Shown: piece after piece, positions 27,121-35,943 of the stretch
Layout of the letters: each line of letters begins with the position of its first letter
Position numbering within the stretch: position 1 is the stretch's first letter
Position numbers and translations under genes: made by a program
Notes under the pieces: model-generated
What the model saw: the letters and a program-made list of their open reading frames with translations, nothing else
The model's database searches: none
Told to the model about the DNA's origin: nothing
NCBI GenBank assembly: GCA_029667085.1
Contig: JARUHJ010000001.1
Span: forward strand, 930,001-994,000
Direction: 5' to 3'
Length of the DNA: 64,000 nucleotides
Source of the DNA: Deltaproteobacteria bacterium IMCC39524
Lineage (GTDB): Bacteria > Desulfobacterota > Desulfuromonadia > Desulfuromonadales > BM103

Positions 27121-28491
27121 ATGAGAAACGATCATAATGAACCTCTAAACCGTGCTAAATCAAGAGGCAGCGTACTGGTTCTGACAGCCTTTCTATTGAC
27201 CTTTTTTATCGGAATGGCCGCATTGGCGATCGACATTGGCTACCTGAGCACGACCAAAAATGAGTTGCAGAATACAGCCGATGCCGCCGCTTTGGCAGGA
27301 GCGGGATACATAGGGAGAATTTACAGCTCCCTTCCCGTTGCTGACCAGGCAGGGCACACATTTACTAAAAATGCCATATACACTGTCGTCAATTCTGCGG
27401 CTTTGGAGAATAAGGCTGCCGGGTTAGATGTTACTATCATTAACGATGAGTTTGACGTCAAAATTGGCACATGGAATCAAAACTTGTGCAATCAATTTAC
27501 AGATGATTGTTCAGGTGATCCAGCACTCTTTACTGGTGACATTGAACCTCTGCCACAAGACCCTGGTGCGACTTATACAACGCCCACTGCAGTCTCTGTG
27601 ATTGCCCGCAGAGACACAAAAGCAGGTTCCGACAAACCAATTAGCACCTTTTTTGCCGGGGTACTGGGTATCAACGAACTGCCCACGTCAGCTATAGCCG
27701 TAGCATCGCTCAGCGGGCCGGGAACAATAGCCGAGGGAGAACTGATCCTCCCCTTTGCCCTCTCCGAACATGCGTTCCCTGATTATTGTAACGATTTTAT
27801 TGAATTCTCTCCAACGACTGCGAGTTGCGCTGCCTGGCACAATTTTTTCGATCCGATCAATGCCTCCAACATGGAGAGTAAACTCTTGGGTTTCATTGAG
27901 GGAAACGGCGATGATGATGGTGGCTCTTGCGAACATTGCGGTGACTGTGAAACTTGCGGCCAAAGGATCCTGCCATCTGGGCCGGAGTGGCTGGCAACGA
28001 ACTTTGATATCAATCCCGCTCAATATCCTGAAGAAGCAGTAACTCCCGCGGCTGAGGCAAGTGTAGATTCCTTTAATTTTCAGGGGGGCGATATCGCAGC
28101 ACTCTTCAACGGCGGATACTTTGACGTGAATTATGACGGCGCAACCGGAACTGTTTTAGGTCAGGATAGTAAGCCGGCTCCGCTCTTTGCCTTGTTCGAT
28201 TACTTTAGATATAGAGATGGTGATGATCATGATGACCGGTGGACGACAACTATTCCTGTATATCAAGATCTAACAGTACAAGATGAAAGTAACGATACGC
28301 CAGAGTGTGACAACGCAAACGACAACCGATTGATCGTTGGTTTTGCAACTATTATTGTGTATCAACCTTTTCCACCTCCAGCGACAAACATCAACGTATG
28401 GGTCGATTGTGAGTTTAAAGCTGTTGACGCCAGAGGAGGTGGAGGGACGTACGGCAATACAGTGGGAAGTGTCCCACAACTGGTCAAGTAA
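27121..28491 (+). CDS. tadG: TadG-like pilus assembly protein with CxxCxxCxxC insert
   Basis: A 456-residue envelope protein of the Tad system. The N-terminal hydrophobic segment (RGSVLVLTAFLLTFFIGMAA) precedes AIDIGYLSTTKNELQNTADAAALAGA, the hallmark of TadG/Flp assembly proteins. Four cysteines at 270, 273, 276 and 279 (CEHCGDCETC) follow an acidic-glycine stretch DDDGG; this cluster is not part of the usual TadG pattern known to me. No von Willebrand A domain was seen. The ATG has GAGGGAGC upstream. It is the last gene of the tadE-tadE-tadG group and is followed by a terminator. Confidence 0.82.
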   Translation: MRNDHNEPLNRAKSRGSVLVLTAFLLTFFIGMAALAIDIGYLSTTKNELQNTADAAALAGAGYIGRIYSSLPVADQAGHTFTKNAIYTVVNSAALENKAAGLDVTIINDEFDVKIGTWNQNLCNQFTDDCSGDPALFTGDIEPLPQDPGATYTTPTAVSVIARRDTKAGSDKPISTFFAGVLGINELPTSAIAVASLSGPGTIAEGELILPFALSEHAFPDYCNDFIEFSPTTASCAAWHNFFDPINASNMESKLLGFIEGNGDDDGGSCEHCGDCETCGQRILPSGPEWLATNFDINPAQYPEEAVTPAAEASVDSFNFQGGDIAALFNGGYFDVNYDGATGTVLGQDSKPAPLFALFDYFRYRDGDDHDDRWTTTIPVYQDLTVQDESNDTPECDNANDNRLIVGFATIIVYQPFPPPATNINVWVDCEFKAVDARGGGGTYGNTVGSVPQLVK

Positions 28492-28533
28492 ATTCGATGA
28501 AGAGTCTCTTGTTAAATTCAAGAGATTCATCTG

Positions 28534-28579
28534 ACAAAAAAATTCCCCCCAAATAATAACACTTGGGGGGAATTTTTTA
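28534..28579. terminator. Terminator between tadG and glnA
   Basis: AAAAATTCCCCCCAA pairs with TTGGGGGGAATTTTT around a 9-10 nt loop, with A-runs and T-runs on both sides, so it can stop both convergent transcripts. A weaker hairpin (GAGTCTCTTG / CAAGAGATTC, 28502-28528) lies just before it. Confidence 0.88.
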
Positions 28580-28643
28580 TCCAATGAAAGCAAAAGGCCT
28601 ACTGATTCAGGTTTTTGCATTTCGCTAAAGAGGAGATTTCGAC

Positions 28644-30053
28644 TTAGCAGTCGAAGTAAAGCGCAAACTCTTCAGGGCAAGGCCGCATACGCACAGCGTC
28701 AACCTCTACTTCACGCTTGTAAGAAATCCACATATCAATAACATCCTTGGTGAAGACATCGCCCTTGAGCAGGAAGTCGTGATCAACTTCCAGACAATCC
28801 AAAGCTTCATTCAAGGTACCAGCAACACTTGGGATATCTTTAAGCTCTTCAGGTGACAAGCCGTAGATGTCTTTGTCCAGAGGCTGACCTGGATCAATTT
28901 TGTTCTCAATACCATCGAGACCGGCCATCAACTGCGCAGCAAATGCCAGGTACCCGTTACAACTAGGATCAGGCGTACGGTACTCAACGCGCTTGGATTT
29001 CGGGTTGTCGGTTACAGGGATACGCAGCGACGCCGAACGGTTACGGTTCGAGTAAGCCAGGTTGACAGGAGCTTCGTAACCGGGGACCAAGCGCTTGTAA
29101 GAGTTGGTGGTCGGGTTAGTGAAAGCACAGAGAGCCTTGGCGTGCTTCATGATGCCACCGATATAGTACATGGCCATCTTGGAGAGGCCACCATAACCAT
29201 CGCCGGCGAAGAGGTTTTCACCATCCTTCCAGAGCGACTGGTGGCAGTGCATACCGGAGCCGTTGTCACCAAAGACAGGCTTGGGCATGAAAGTGACGGT
29301 CTTGCCATTTGCGAAAGCGACGTTCTTGATGATGTACTTGAACCACTGAAGGGTATCACCCATGCTGAGCAGGGAATCAAAGCGCATATCGATTTCAGAC
29401 TGACCACCGGAAGCAACTTCGTGGTGAACGGCTTCGATGGTCATGCCGACGCTTTGCAGCACTTCAACCATCTCGTTACGCAGATCGACCATAGAGTCGG
29501 TCGGGGCACAAGGGAAGTAACCTTCCTTGTGGCGAGGCTTGTAGCCGAGGTTAGGGAACTCCTCACGACCGGTGTTCCAGATCCCTTCAACAGAATCTAC
29601 AGAGTAAAAAGACTCGTTGGCCGTGGACGCGTAGCGAACGTCATCAAAGATGAAGAACTCAGGCTCAGGGCCAAAGTAAGCTGTGTCAGCGAGACCGGTA
29701 GACTTCAGGTATGCTTCAGCTTTCTGGGCGATGAAGCGAGGATCGCGGGTATAACCTTCCTTGGTAATCGGGTCAATAATGTTACAGATCAGACTGAGGG
29801 TTGGAACCTTAACAAAAGGGTCGACCTTGGCAGTACTTGGATCGGGCATGATCAGCATGTCCGAGTTATGGATCGGCTGCCAGCCACGAATTGAAGAGCC
29901 GTCGAAACCGATACCTTCTTCAAAAGTATCTTCACTGAACTCAGCGAGTGGCGTGGAAAAATGCTGCCAGATACCTACGAAATCGAGGAATTTATAATCG
30001 ACCATCTTGCAATCATTATCCTGGGCAAATTTGACTACTTCTTGTGGGCTCAT
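28644..30053 (-). CDS. glnA: Glutamine synthetase type I
   Basis: A dodecameric enzyme joining ammonia to glutamate, 469 residues from ATG 30053, the length of the E. coli enzyme. Motifs present: [12 protein letters not shown] (N-terminal domain), the Glu-rich active site (PEPEFFIFD), [12 protein letters not shown] (ammonia and ATP site), and the adenylylation site with Tyr397 in DIYGLSPEE, so activity is probably controlled by GlnE. A GTG at 30062 is an in-frame alternative; AAGGAG lies only 3 nt before it. It is downstream of glnB with a 60-70 nt gap and probably shares its promoter. Confidence 0.96.
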   Translation of the reverse strand: MSPQEVVKFAQDNDCKMVDYKFLDFVGIWQHFSTPLAEFSEDTFEEGIGFDGSSIRGWQPIHNSDMLIMPDPSTAKVDPFVKVPTLSLICNIIDPITKEGYTRDPRFIAQKAEAYLKSTGLADTAYFGPEPEFFIFDDVRYASTANESFYSVDSVEGIWNTGREEFPNLGYKPRHKEGYFPCAPTDSMVDLRNEMVEVLQSVGMTIEAVHHEVASGGQSEIDMRFDSLLSMGDTLQWFKYIIKNVAFANGKTVTFMPKPVFGDNGSGMHCHQSLWKDGENLFAGDGYGGLSKMAMYYIGGIMKHAKALCAFTNPTTNSYKRLVPGYEAPVNLAYSNRNRSASLRIPVTDNPKSKRVEYRTPDPSCNGYLAFAAQLMAGLDGIENKIDPGQPLDKDIYGLSPEELKDIPSVAGTLNEALDCLEVDHDFLLKGDVFTKDVIDMWISYKREVEVDAVRMRPCPEEFALYFDC

Positions 30054-30121
30054 CGTGTTCACCTTCTCCTTTTAGGGATTACTATTAGTGTAACAATTGA
30101 TTAGATAAAACAAACAGCTAT

Positions 30122-30523
<402 letters not shown>

Positions 30524-30542
30524 TCACACGGCTTTAGACAAT

Positions 30543-30558
30543 AGCAAATTTCTTGCCC
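30543..30558 (-). promoter_or_regulatory. Sigma-54 type promoter of glnB-glnA
   Basis: On the minus strand GGGCAA-N5-TTGC, that is the -24 GG and -12 GC exactly 10 nt apart, against consensus TGGCAC-N5-TTGC. It lies about 83 nt upstream of the glnB start, so RpoN and an NtrC-like activator would drive the operon under nitrogen limitation. Activator sites were not identified. Confidence 0.65.
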
Positions 30559-30560
30559 AA

Positions 30561-31120
30561 ATTATTAGCAAACCTCCAAATACACCTAAGCCACTGATTT
30601 TATGTGACTTAATAGCAATAAAGAGTTGACCAAAAACATCTCTGTGGTAAATACAGGTGCATACAAATAAAGCAAAGGCACTCCTCGTTGCACACCTTTT
30701 GTGCAGAGGAACTTTGCGGTGTTAGTTTATCTCCTGTGCAACACTCTCAGCTCAGGTGTATTACTAAGAAAAAGGTTATCACAAGGTGCAGGTATATTTC
30801 AGAGTCTACACCCTTACCTTTTGGCCCTGTGCGAGCAGACACGCAGACTGAATCATCTGCACTCTTCAACCCGGGGGTTTCAATATTCTCGTTTAGCAAA
30901 AGCATTGATGCCCCTCCACAACTGAAACTCAAAAGATACAGAGCAGAAATTTACCAATTTAAAAGGTGGTTATCCACTAAGGCATAAAGCTTCCAAAAAC
31001 GAGGGAGGACTTTCATTCAAAACGGCTAAGCAACACCGTGAACATATAACCTTAGTTATAGTTATATAAATAATCGGTATAAAATTAAGGAGTTTTTACC
31101 ATACTACGAAAGTTGTGTGC
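30561..31120. other. 560-bp non-coding region between glnB and flp
   Basis: Frames of up to 99 codons exist on the plus strand near 30688-30987, but the translated protein lacks any ribosome binding site, domain or regular composition, so I do not call a gene. The stretch has several GTGCA-containing words (GTTGCACACC, TTGTGCAG, TGTGCAAC, AGGTGCAG at 30688-30790) that could pair locally. No riboswitch class was recognised. Confidence 0.45.
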
Positions 31121-31148
31121 TTGACTTGAAATGGCTCGGGGTTATGAT
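31121..31148 (+). promoter_or_regulatory. Sigma-70 type promoter of flp
   Basis: TTGACT (31121-31126), 16-nt spacer, TATGAT (31143-31148), 60 nt upstream of the pilin start. Each box matches consensus at five of six positions. Confidence 0.65.
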
Positions 31149-31207
31149 TGCATCAAGCTCAAAAAGGGAAGCAAGGAAGTTAAACCAACTGCAAGGAGGA
31201 AAAGAAA

Positions 31208-31396
31208 ATGGGAATCAAGAATTTTTTCAAGAGATTTATCCAGGAAGAAGAAGGCGCAACAGCTGTTGAATACGCAGTCATGATCGTTTTGATCGTTGTC
31301 GTGTGTCTAGGTGTTGTTAAACTGCTCGGCACAGAGGTCCAAAATGCATTCAGCGTCGTACAGTCATCTATGAATGCAGCTAATACCGGAAGTTAA
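31208..31396 (+). CDS. flp: Flp family type IVb major pilin
   Basis: A 62-residue prepilin. The basic leader ends at Gly16 and the mature part begins ATAVEYAVMIVLIVVVCLGVV, with Glu and Tyr at +5 and +6, the diagnostic Flp motif. After cleavage by the A24 peptidase encoded next, it would form the pilus fibre. Strong AAGGAGG ribosome binding site. Probably made in excess relative to the other Tad proteins, having its own promoter. Confidence 0.95.
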   Translation: MGIKNFFKRFIQEEEGATAVEYAVMIVLIVVVCLGVVKLLGTEVQNAFSVVQSSMNAANTGS

Positions 31397-31465
31397 CAAA
31401 CACTATTAAGGTTTGAAGATTACGAACAAATCAAGCTTCACTGTAATATAATAGAGGCGGCACAA

Positions 31466-32083
31466 TTGGGAAGAGAGAAAATTGAAATCACACCGAGTCA
31501 TATCATTGGCTTGATAGCTGTAGTGGTCTCAATCTACTTCTTGGTCACACAAATAGCAAATCTTCCCATTGTAGCCGCCTCGATTTATTTCATTCTTGCC
31601 TGTACAACAGACACACTCAAATGTAAAATTCCAAACATTCTTAACGCCTGCCTGCTAGTTGCAGGCATTGTTATATATACTGCAACTCTAGGCGTGTCGG
31701 GGCTCCTATTGAGTCTCTACGGTTTAGGCTTGGGACTAATTCTCTTGCTTTTGCCCTACATAATGGGGGGGATAGGTGCGGGCGACGTTAAAGCACTGGG
31801 AGCACTCGGCGCATTGATCGGCCCATATGATTTGTTACATGTGTTTATTTACATGGGGCTGTATGGTGGCGTCCTCGCACTTTTACACTACTGCTTCAAC
31901 ACCAACATAAAAGACAATCTCCGTGAAGCTTGGTTCTCAGTGTGTGCTTCAGTTCTTACTCGAGAAGTTAACTATATAGTCCCCCACAAGCCTGGGCCTC
32001 GTAAAGCCTCTATGCGTTTTCCTTATTCCGCGGCAATCGCCCTTGGTTATTACAGCTTTGTTTATTGGGGAGGGCTTTTATGA
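31466..32083 (+). CDS. tadV: A24 prepilin peptidase (TadV/CpaA type)
   Basis: A 205-residue inner-membrane aspartic peptidase with about five helices. Catalytic residues are Asp49 in CTTDTLKCKIPN and Asp107 in GGIGAGDVKALGALGA (GxGD motif). It lacks the methylase domain of PilD, as usual for Tad peptidases. Substrates are Flp and the TadE-type pseudopilins. The start is TTG 31466 with AGAGGCGG upstream. It follows flp by 69 nt. The C-terminal 50 residues are longer than in many TadV proteins. Confidence 0.88.
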   Translation: MGREKIEITPSHIIGLIAVVVSIYFLVTQIANLPIVAASIYFILACTTDTLKCKIPNILNACLLVAGIVIYTATLGVSGLLLSLYGLGLGLILLLLPYIMGGIGAGDVKALGALGALIGPYDLLHVFIYMGLYGGVLALLHYCFNTNIKDNLREAWFSVCASVLTREVNYIVPHKPGPRKASMRFPYSAAIALGYYSFVYWGGLL

Positions 32084-32833
32084 GTCGCATTTTCAATTTG
32101 TCGACACGACCGGCGTAAGCATTCCAAAAAAAACTTCAATTTTTGCAAAACACGAGAACAAAAAGAGATCAAATGAACTACCTCACGGGAAGCTACGAAG
32201 CATAAACAGCATGCAACATTTGCAGCCAAAACAATTGGGAACCATATTTAGCCGCTATCATGATCTATGAAAATTTGTATCACTAAAAAAGTCCCCATAG
32301 AATTGGTTCCAACTATAGACCTTGATAGTCCTTCATCGCGGCCAAACAAAAGTTATAACTTTAGAGACAATTAGCGCACCAAACTGCGGGGAATTAGACC
32401 AGCTCTTTTGATTAAATTCCTTCGAGCTGTTTTTAACCACAAGCAGAGACATTAAAACCTTCTTAAGAAATAAAATATATGGAATTCTTTGGGAGAGTTT
32501 TTTTTAAAATCTGGTAGAATATATTCAGCTACTTAGCATGACTTGATTCTGATACATTTGGTGCAAGTAGCTTATGTGATAAATTCTCATTCTAGGTAAA
32601 GCAACTTATATCAATTAGAGATAAGGACAGATTCGCAACATGCGTTTCAAACAAATTTAACTTTTTCGGTTTAATTATTGTGTAGACATTATGTAGTACG
32701 GCCGTTTTGTTGATGGCGAAGAGACGATAGGCTCTGTCGCCATAACATTCAGACGAAGGGTCTAATTTAAAAAGCTAATTACTGCCTACTTAAGTTTAGT
32801 GTCCATATCAATATTCATTCAAGGAGGTTCACC
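32084..32833. other. 750-bp AT-rich non-coding region with stem-loop before cpaB
   Basis: No convincing gene: the ATG at 32081 stops after 12 codons and the 75-codon frame at 32043 overlaps tadV with no domain. A stem-loop at 32713-32743 (ATGGCGAAGAG pairing with CTCTGTCGCCAT, one bulge, 8-nt loop) lies about 90 nt upstream of the cpaB start and could be a leader element. No known riboswitch was recognised. Confidence 0.5.
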
Positions 32834-33643
32834 ATGAAACAATATGGCACGCTGATCGCGCTGGCCGTAGCCGTGATTTTCGGCATTGTTGCCGTAATCC
32901 TTGCGAACCAATGGCTGAGTACGCAGGTTTCCGATGACAAAGCTATTGTCCAGGAGCAGAAGTTTCCTCTAACAAAGATTGTTGTCGCAGGACAAAATCT
33001 TGATATCGGATCAATACTTAATGAGAAGAACCTCCTTCTTGTCGATTGGCCAAAGGCAAATACCCCTCAAGGATCTTTTGAAAACATCGAGGAGATCAAA
33101 GATCGTGTATTAGTGACCAGGGTTGTCGCAGGTGTACCAATTATCGCGGCAGAGCTTGCCGCTCCTGGCTCTGGGGCTGGATTAGTTGCCAGCATCAAGC
33201 CAGGCATGCGAGCTATGGCGATCAAGGTTAATGAAGTTATCGGCGTTGCTGGCTTCGTTTTACCCAACACATTTGTCGATGTCATCTCCGTGCAAAACAA
33301 AGCAGCCCAAACAGTTCTCAAACGTATCGAGGTCTTGGCTATTGCACAACAGACCTTCGTGGAAGAAGGGATAGCAAAAGTAGTCAGCACTGTGACGCTG
33401 GAGCTTACACCCAAACAGGTAGAAAAATTATCCGAAACAATTCCCAAAGGCCCCATGACCTTAGCATTATTAAACCCTGCCGAAGACATGGAAGAGAAGC
33501 CTAAGCCAAAACCTGTAAAGGTCGCCAGCAAAAAAAGAGCTTACAAACCACGGCCAGCTGCCCCAAAAGTGTCAACATACGACATTGTAATCATTAAAGG
33601 AACTCAGTCAGTTGAGACAGTTAAACTGAAAAATCAAAATTAG
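32834..33643 (+). CDS. cpaB: Flp pilus assembly protein CpaB/RcpC
   Basis: A 269-residue envelope protein. An N-terminal anchor (ALAVAVIFGIVAVILA) is followed by a SAF-like domain (about 45-115, KIVVAGQNLDIGSILNEKNL) and the RcpC/CpaB domain (IKPGMRAMAIKVNEVIGVAGFVLPNTFVDVI). CpaB helps place or gate the secretin across the periplasm. The C-terminal tail is lysine- and proline-rich (KPKPKPVKVASKKRAYKPRP). AAGGAGG ribosome binding site. First gene of the core secretion run cpaB to tadD. Confidence 0.9.
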   Translation: MKQYGTLIALAVAVIFGIVAVILANQWLSTQVSDDKAIVQEQKFPLTKIVVAGQNLDIGSILNEKNLLLVDWPKANTPQGSFENIEEIKDRVLVTRVVAGVPIIAAELAAPGSGAGLVASIKPGMRAMAIKVNEVIGVAGFVLPNTFVDVISVQNKAAQTVLKRIEVLAIAQQTFVEEGIAKVVSTVTLELTPKQVEKLSETIPKGPMTLALLNPAEDMEEKPKPKPVKVASKKRAYKPRPAAPKVSTYDIVIIKGTQSVETVKLKNQN

Positions 33644-33668
33644 ATTTGATATATTAAGGGAGGCGTAA

Positions 33669-35258
33669 ATGAAACCAACACCCCATGCTACAATTAGGCT
33701 TTTAATGTTTACTTTAGCCTTAACTGTCTCGTTAATTAGCATATCTGGTGCGCAGGTCTGGGAAGACAGCGTCGAAATTGCATCAGGTGAAACCGCTAAC
33801 TATGTTTCACAACACCACCCTTTAAAAAGGGTTATTGTCGGTGACCCAGACATGGTCCATGTTGACGTTATCGCTAAAGATGAAATCGTTCTGGTTGGCA
33901 GGCAGATGGGCCAATCAAAAATTCTGTTGCGTGACAATATGGACAACACGACAACTCTCAATGTTTTTGTGTCGCCCGATGTCAGCCTTTTAAAACGACG
34001 AATTCATCAACTCTTCCCGAATCAGGATATCAAGATTTATTCAAACGCCAACGGAGTCATTCTGGGTGGCACAGTGACTGGAGCTGAGATTATTGAGCAA
34101 GTTCTACGTGTCGCTAGCCAGATTCTGGTCGCTCCAACGGGTGAAGGGCCAAAGCCGATCAAGATCGGAGAAGGCGTGGCTAAGAGTGCATCTAGAGAAG
34201 AGCTTGCGACGGTTATTGCACAGAAGCAGACTATCTCGGCCAGAGCTGATGATGGCGGCGGAGGGGCCGGAACGGGGGAATCAAGCCCACAGATTATCAA
34301 CCTGATGAAGGTTGGTGGCCCACAACAAGTTATGCTTGAAGTCAAGTTCGCCGAGGTCAACCGAGACTCAACGCGTGACATGCAGGCGGCATTCAAGCTT
34401 GGGGGATTGAGCAGCGATTTTGGTGGCGCAATCGGTGTTTCTCCATTTGGTGTTGGTGGCGGAGGAGCGGCCCCTTCTTTGCCAAGCCTTGCGGGGGATC
34501 TCTTTGTCAACCTTGCCGGCCTCGCGGACAACGCGAATGTATTTCTCAACATCAACAAGTTCTCTCTGGCAATGCGATTCCTCGAAGAAGAGGGAATGGC
34601 CAGGCTTCTTGCTGAGCCGCGCCTAGTGACCCTTAGCGGCCAAGAAGCAAGCTTTCTGGCTGGCGGAGAATACCCATATCAGACTGTTAGCGATAGTGAC
34701 GTTTCAATCGGCTTTAAAGAGTACGGAGTCGGCCTCACATTCACTCCGATTGTAGGCAGTGACGGCATGGTGACCTTAAGGGTCAGCCCCAGTGTCAGCG
34801 ATATCGATAGACTGGTACAGACCTCGACGGGCCCGCAACCGATACTAGTTACACGCAAACTCAACACAACGGTCAGACTTCGAGATGGGCAGACTTTGGT
34901 GTTGGCCGGCCTGCTTCAAGACAACCTTCGCGAAAACATTGAGAAGTTACCTTTTCTTGGCGACATCCCGATTCTGGGTGCACTCTTCCGAAGCAGTTTC
35001 TATGAAGAGCGCAAAACAGACCTGTTAGTCTCCGTAACACCGCATATTGTTAAACCGGTCAGAGAAGGCAGCATCAGCTTCCCGGGTGAATTCGTCAAGA
35101 AGCCAAGCCGACTGGAGTTCTATCTGGAAGGCCGACTCGAAGGTCGACGCACTCCTGAGGATCCTTCTCTCTTAAGCCAGCACAATTTTTCTGCTGCAAC
35201 GGCAAGCGACGGTGGTGGGATGGAAGGTGATTTTGGCCAAACAGACGAAGCCCAATAA
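33669..35258 (+). CDS. rcpA: Tad/Flp pilus secretin RcpA/CpaC
   Basis: A 529-residue outer-membrane secretin. Signal peptide to about residue 29; pilus-formation N domain (VEIASGETANYVSQHHPLKRVIVGDPDMVHV); a BON-like part; then the secretin domain (about 330-480) with VRLRDGQTLVLAGLLQDN and PFLGDIPILGALFRS, the conserved secretin signature. A Gly-rich stretch near 195-205 and 255-270 links the domains. It forms the pore for the pilus. It follows cpaB by 25 nt. Confidence 0.93.
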   Translation: MKPTPHATIRLLMFTLALTVSLISISGAQVWEDSVEIASGETANYVSQHHPLKRVIVGDPDMVHVDVIAKDEIVLVGRQMGQSKILLRDNMDNTTTLNVFVSPDVSLLKRRIHQLFPNQDIKIYSNANGVILGGTVTGAEIIEQVLRVASQILVAPTGEGPKPIKIGEGVAKSASREELATVIAQKQTISARADDGGGGAGTGESSPQIINLMKVGGPQQVMLEVKFAEVNRDSTRDMQAAFKLGGLSSDFGGAIGVSPFGVGGGGAAPSLPSLAGDLFVNLAGLADNANVFLNINKFSLAMRFLEEEGMARLLAEPRLVTLSGQEASFLAGGEYPYQTVSDSDVSIGFKEYGVGLTFTPIVGSDGMVTLRVSPSVSDIDRLVQTSTGPQPILVTRKLNTTVRLRDGQTLVLAGLLQDNLRENIEKLPFLGDIPILGALFRSSFYEERKTDLLVSVTPHIVKPVREGSISFPGEFVKKPSRLEFYLEGRLEGRRTPEDPSLLSQHNFSAATASDGGGMEGDFGQTDEAQ

Positions 35259-35277
35259 ATTAAAGGGGATCATTACC

Positions 35278-35532
35278 ATGAGATATCTGATACTGATATT
35301 TGTTGCGACAATATTTATGACAGGTTGTGCCCAGGAAGCCTACTACGCTGATCAAGAGTACGGGATAGCATCGATGGACGCTTACGATCAACAGATCGTA
35401 CACAAGGATTACGTCCATGCCGGTAAGGAAGTTAAAGATATGGAAGGCCTGCACGCGGAGCCGACGATGCAAATGTACCATGACTCTTTCGGCGAAGGGT
35501 TCACCCAGAAAGATGTTGGCGAGGTTGATTGA
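35278..35532 (+). CDS. Small lipoprotein of the Tad locus
   Basis: An 84-residue lipoprotein from ATG 35278 with an AAAGGGG site upstream; lipobox MTGC near residue 18, then a short acidic tail (YYADQEYGIASMDAY). Its position between the secretin and TadZ is that of RcpB or a pilotin in other Tad loci, and the lipid anchor fits a pilotin-like role, but the sequence is too short and divergent to name. Confidence 0.7.
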   Translation: MRYLILIFVATIFMTGCAQEAYYADQEYGIASMDAYDQQIVHKDYVHAGKEVKDMEGLHAEPTMQMYHDSFGEGFTQKDVGEVD

Positions 35533-35584
35533 GCTATCCCTGATTATGGCCTGCACGCCTGAGTTAGGACAAGAAAGAACTAAA

Positions 35585-35625
35585 TTGAGAATGTCGTCAT
35601 AATGAAATTGTGGCGACATTCTCAA
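35585..35625. repeat. 15-bp hairpin in the 411-bp gap 35533-35943
   Basis: TTGAGAATGTCGTCA pairs with TGGCGACATTCTCAA (one G-U) around an 11-nt loop, about 50 nt after the lipoprotein stop. No T-run follows, so it may attenuate or protect the transcript between the secretin part and TadZ rather than terminate it. The remaining gap is AT-rich and has no gene. Confidence 0.6.
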
Positions 35626-35943
35626 CATGAGGATAAGCATAAATAAAGACCAACGAAGCGTATATACAACCATTCCTGACACACTTGTTGTGGTTATTTT
35701 GTTGTCCTGCAGGTGCTTACCTTTCTTGTTCGTAATTTGCAAAGTCAGCGCCATTCTGTCGCAAAAGAGTTCATAACTCTTTGATAATGAATTAAATTGA
35801 TATCATCTATGATATCCTTAAAATCAAAGCAAACTCAGACAATTATCTAAACAGTTAATCGGTTGCACAATTGAAAAATCGAGAGATTTAGTTACAATAC
35901 ATCTGAAGATGGAATTGAAATTTAATTTAGAGGGCAACAATAA

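Noticed and set aside
29142-29894. Plus-strand frame of 250 codons
   Set aside because: Antisense to glnA; no start signal and no protein-like features.
30688-30987. Possible 99-residue gene between glnB and flp
   Set aside because: No ribosome binding site, irregular composition and no recognisable domain; better treated as non-coding.
32043-32270. 75-codon frame overlapping the end of tadV
   Set aside because: No domain or ribosome site, and the composition is that of AT-rich intergenic DNA.
30561-32833. Cyclic-di-GMP (GEMM) riboswitch upstream of the pilus genes
   Set aside because: I looked for the conserved GEMM words in these leaders, since such switches control pili in related bacteria, and did not find them.
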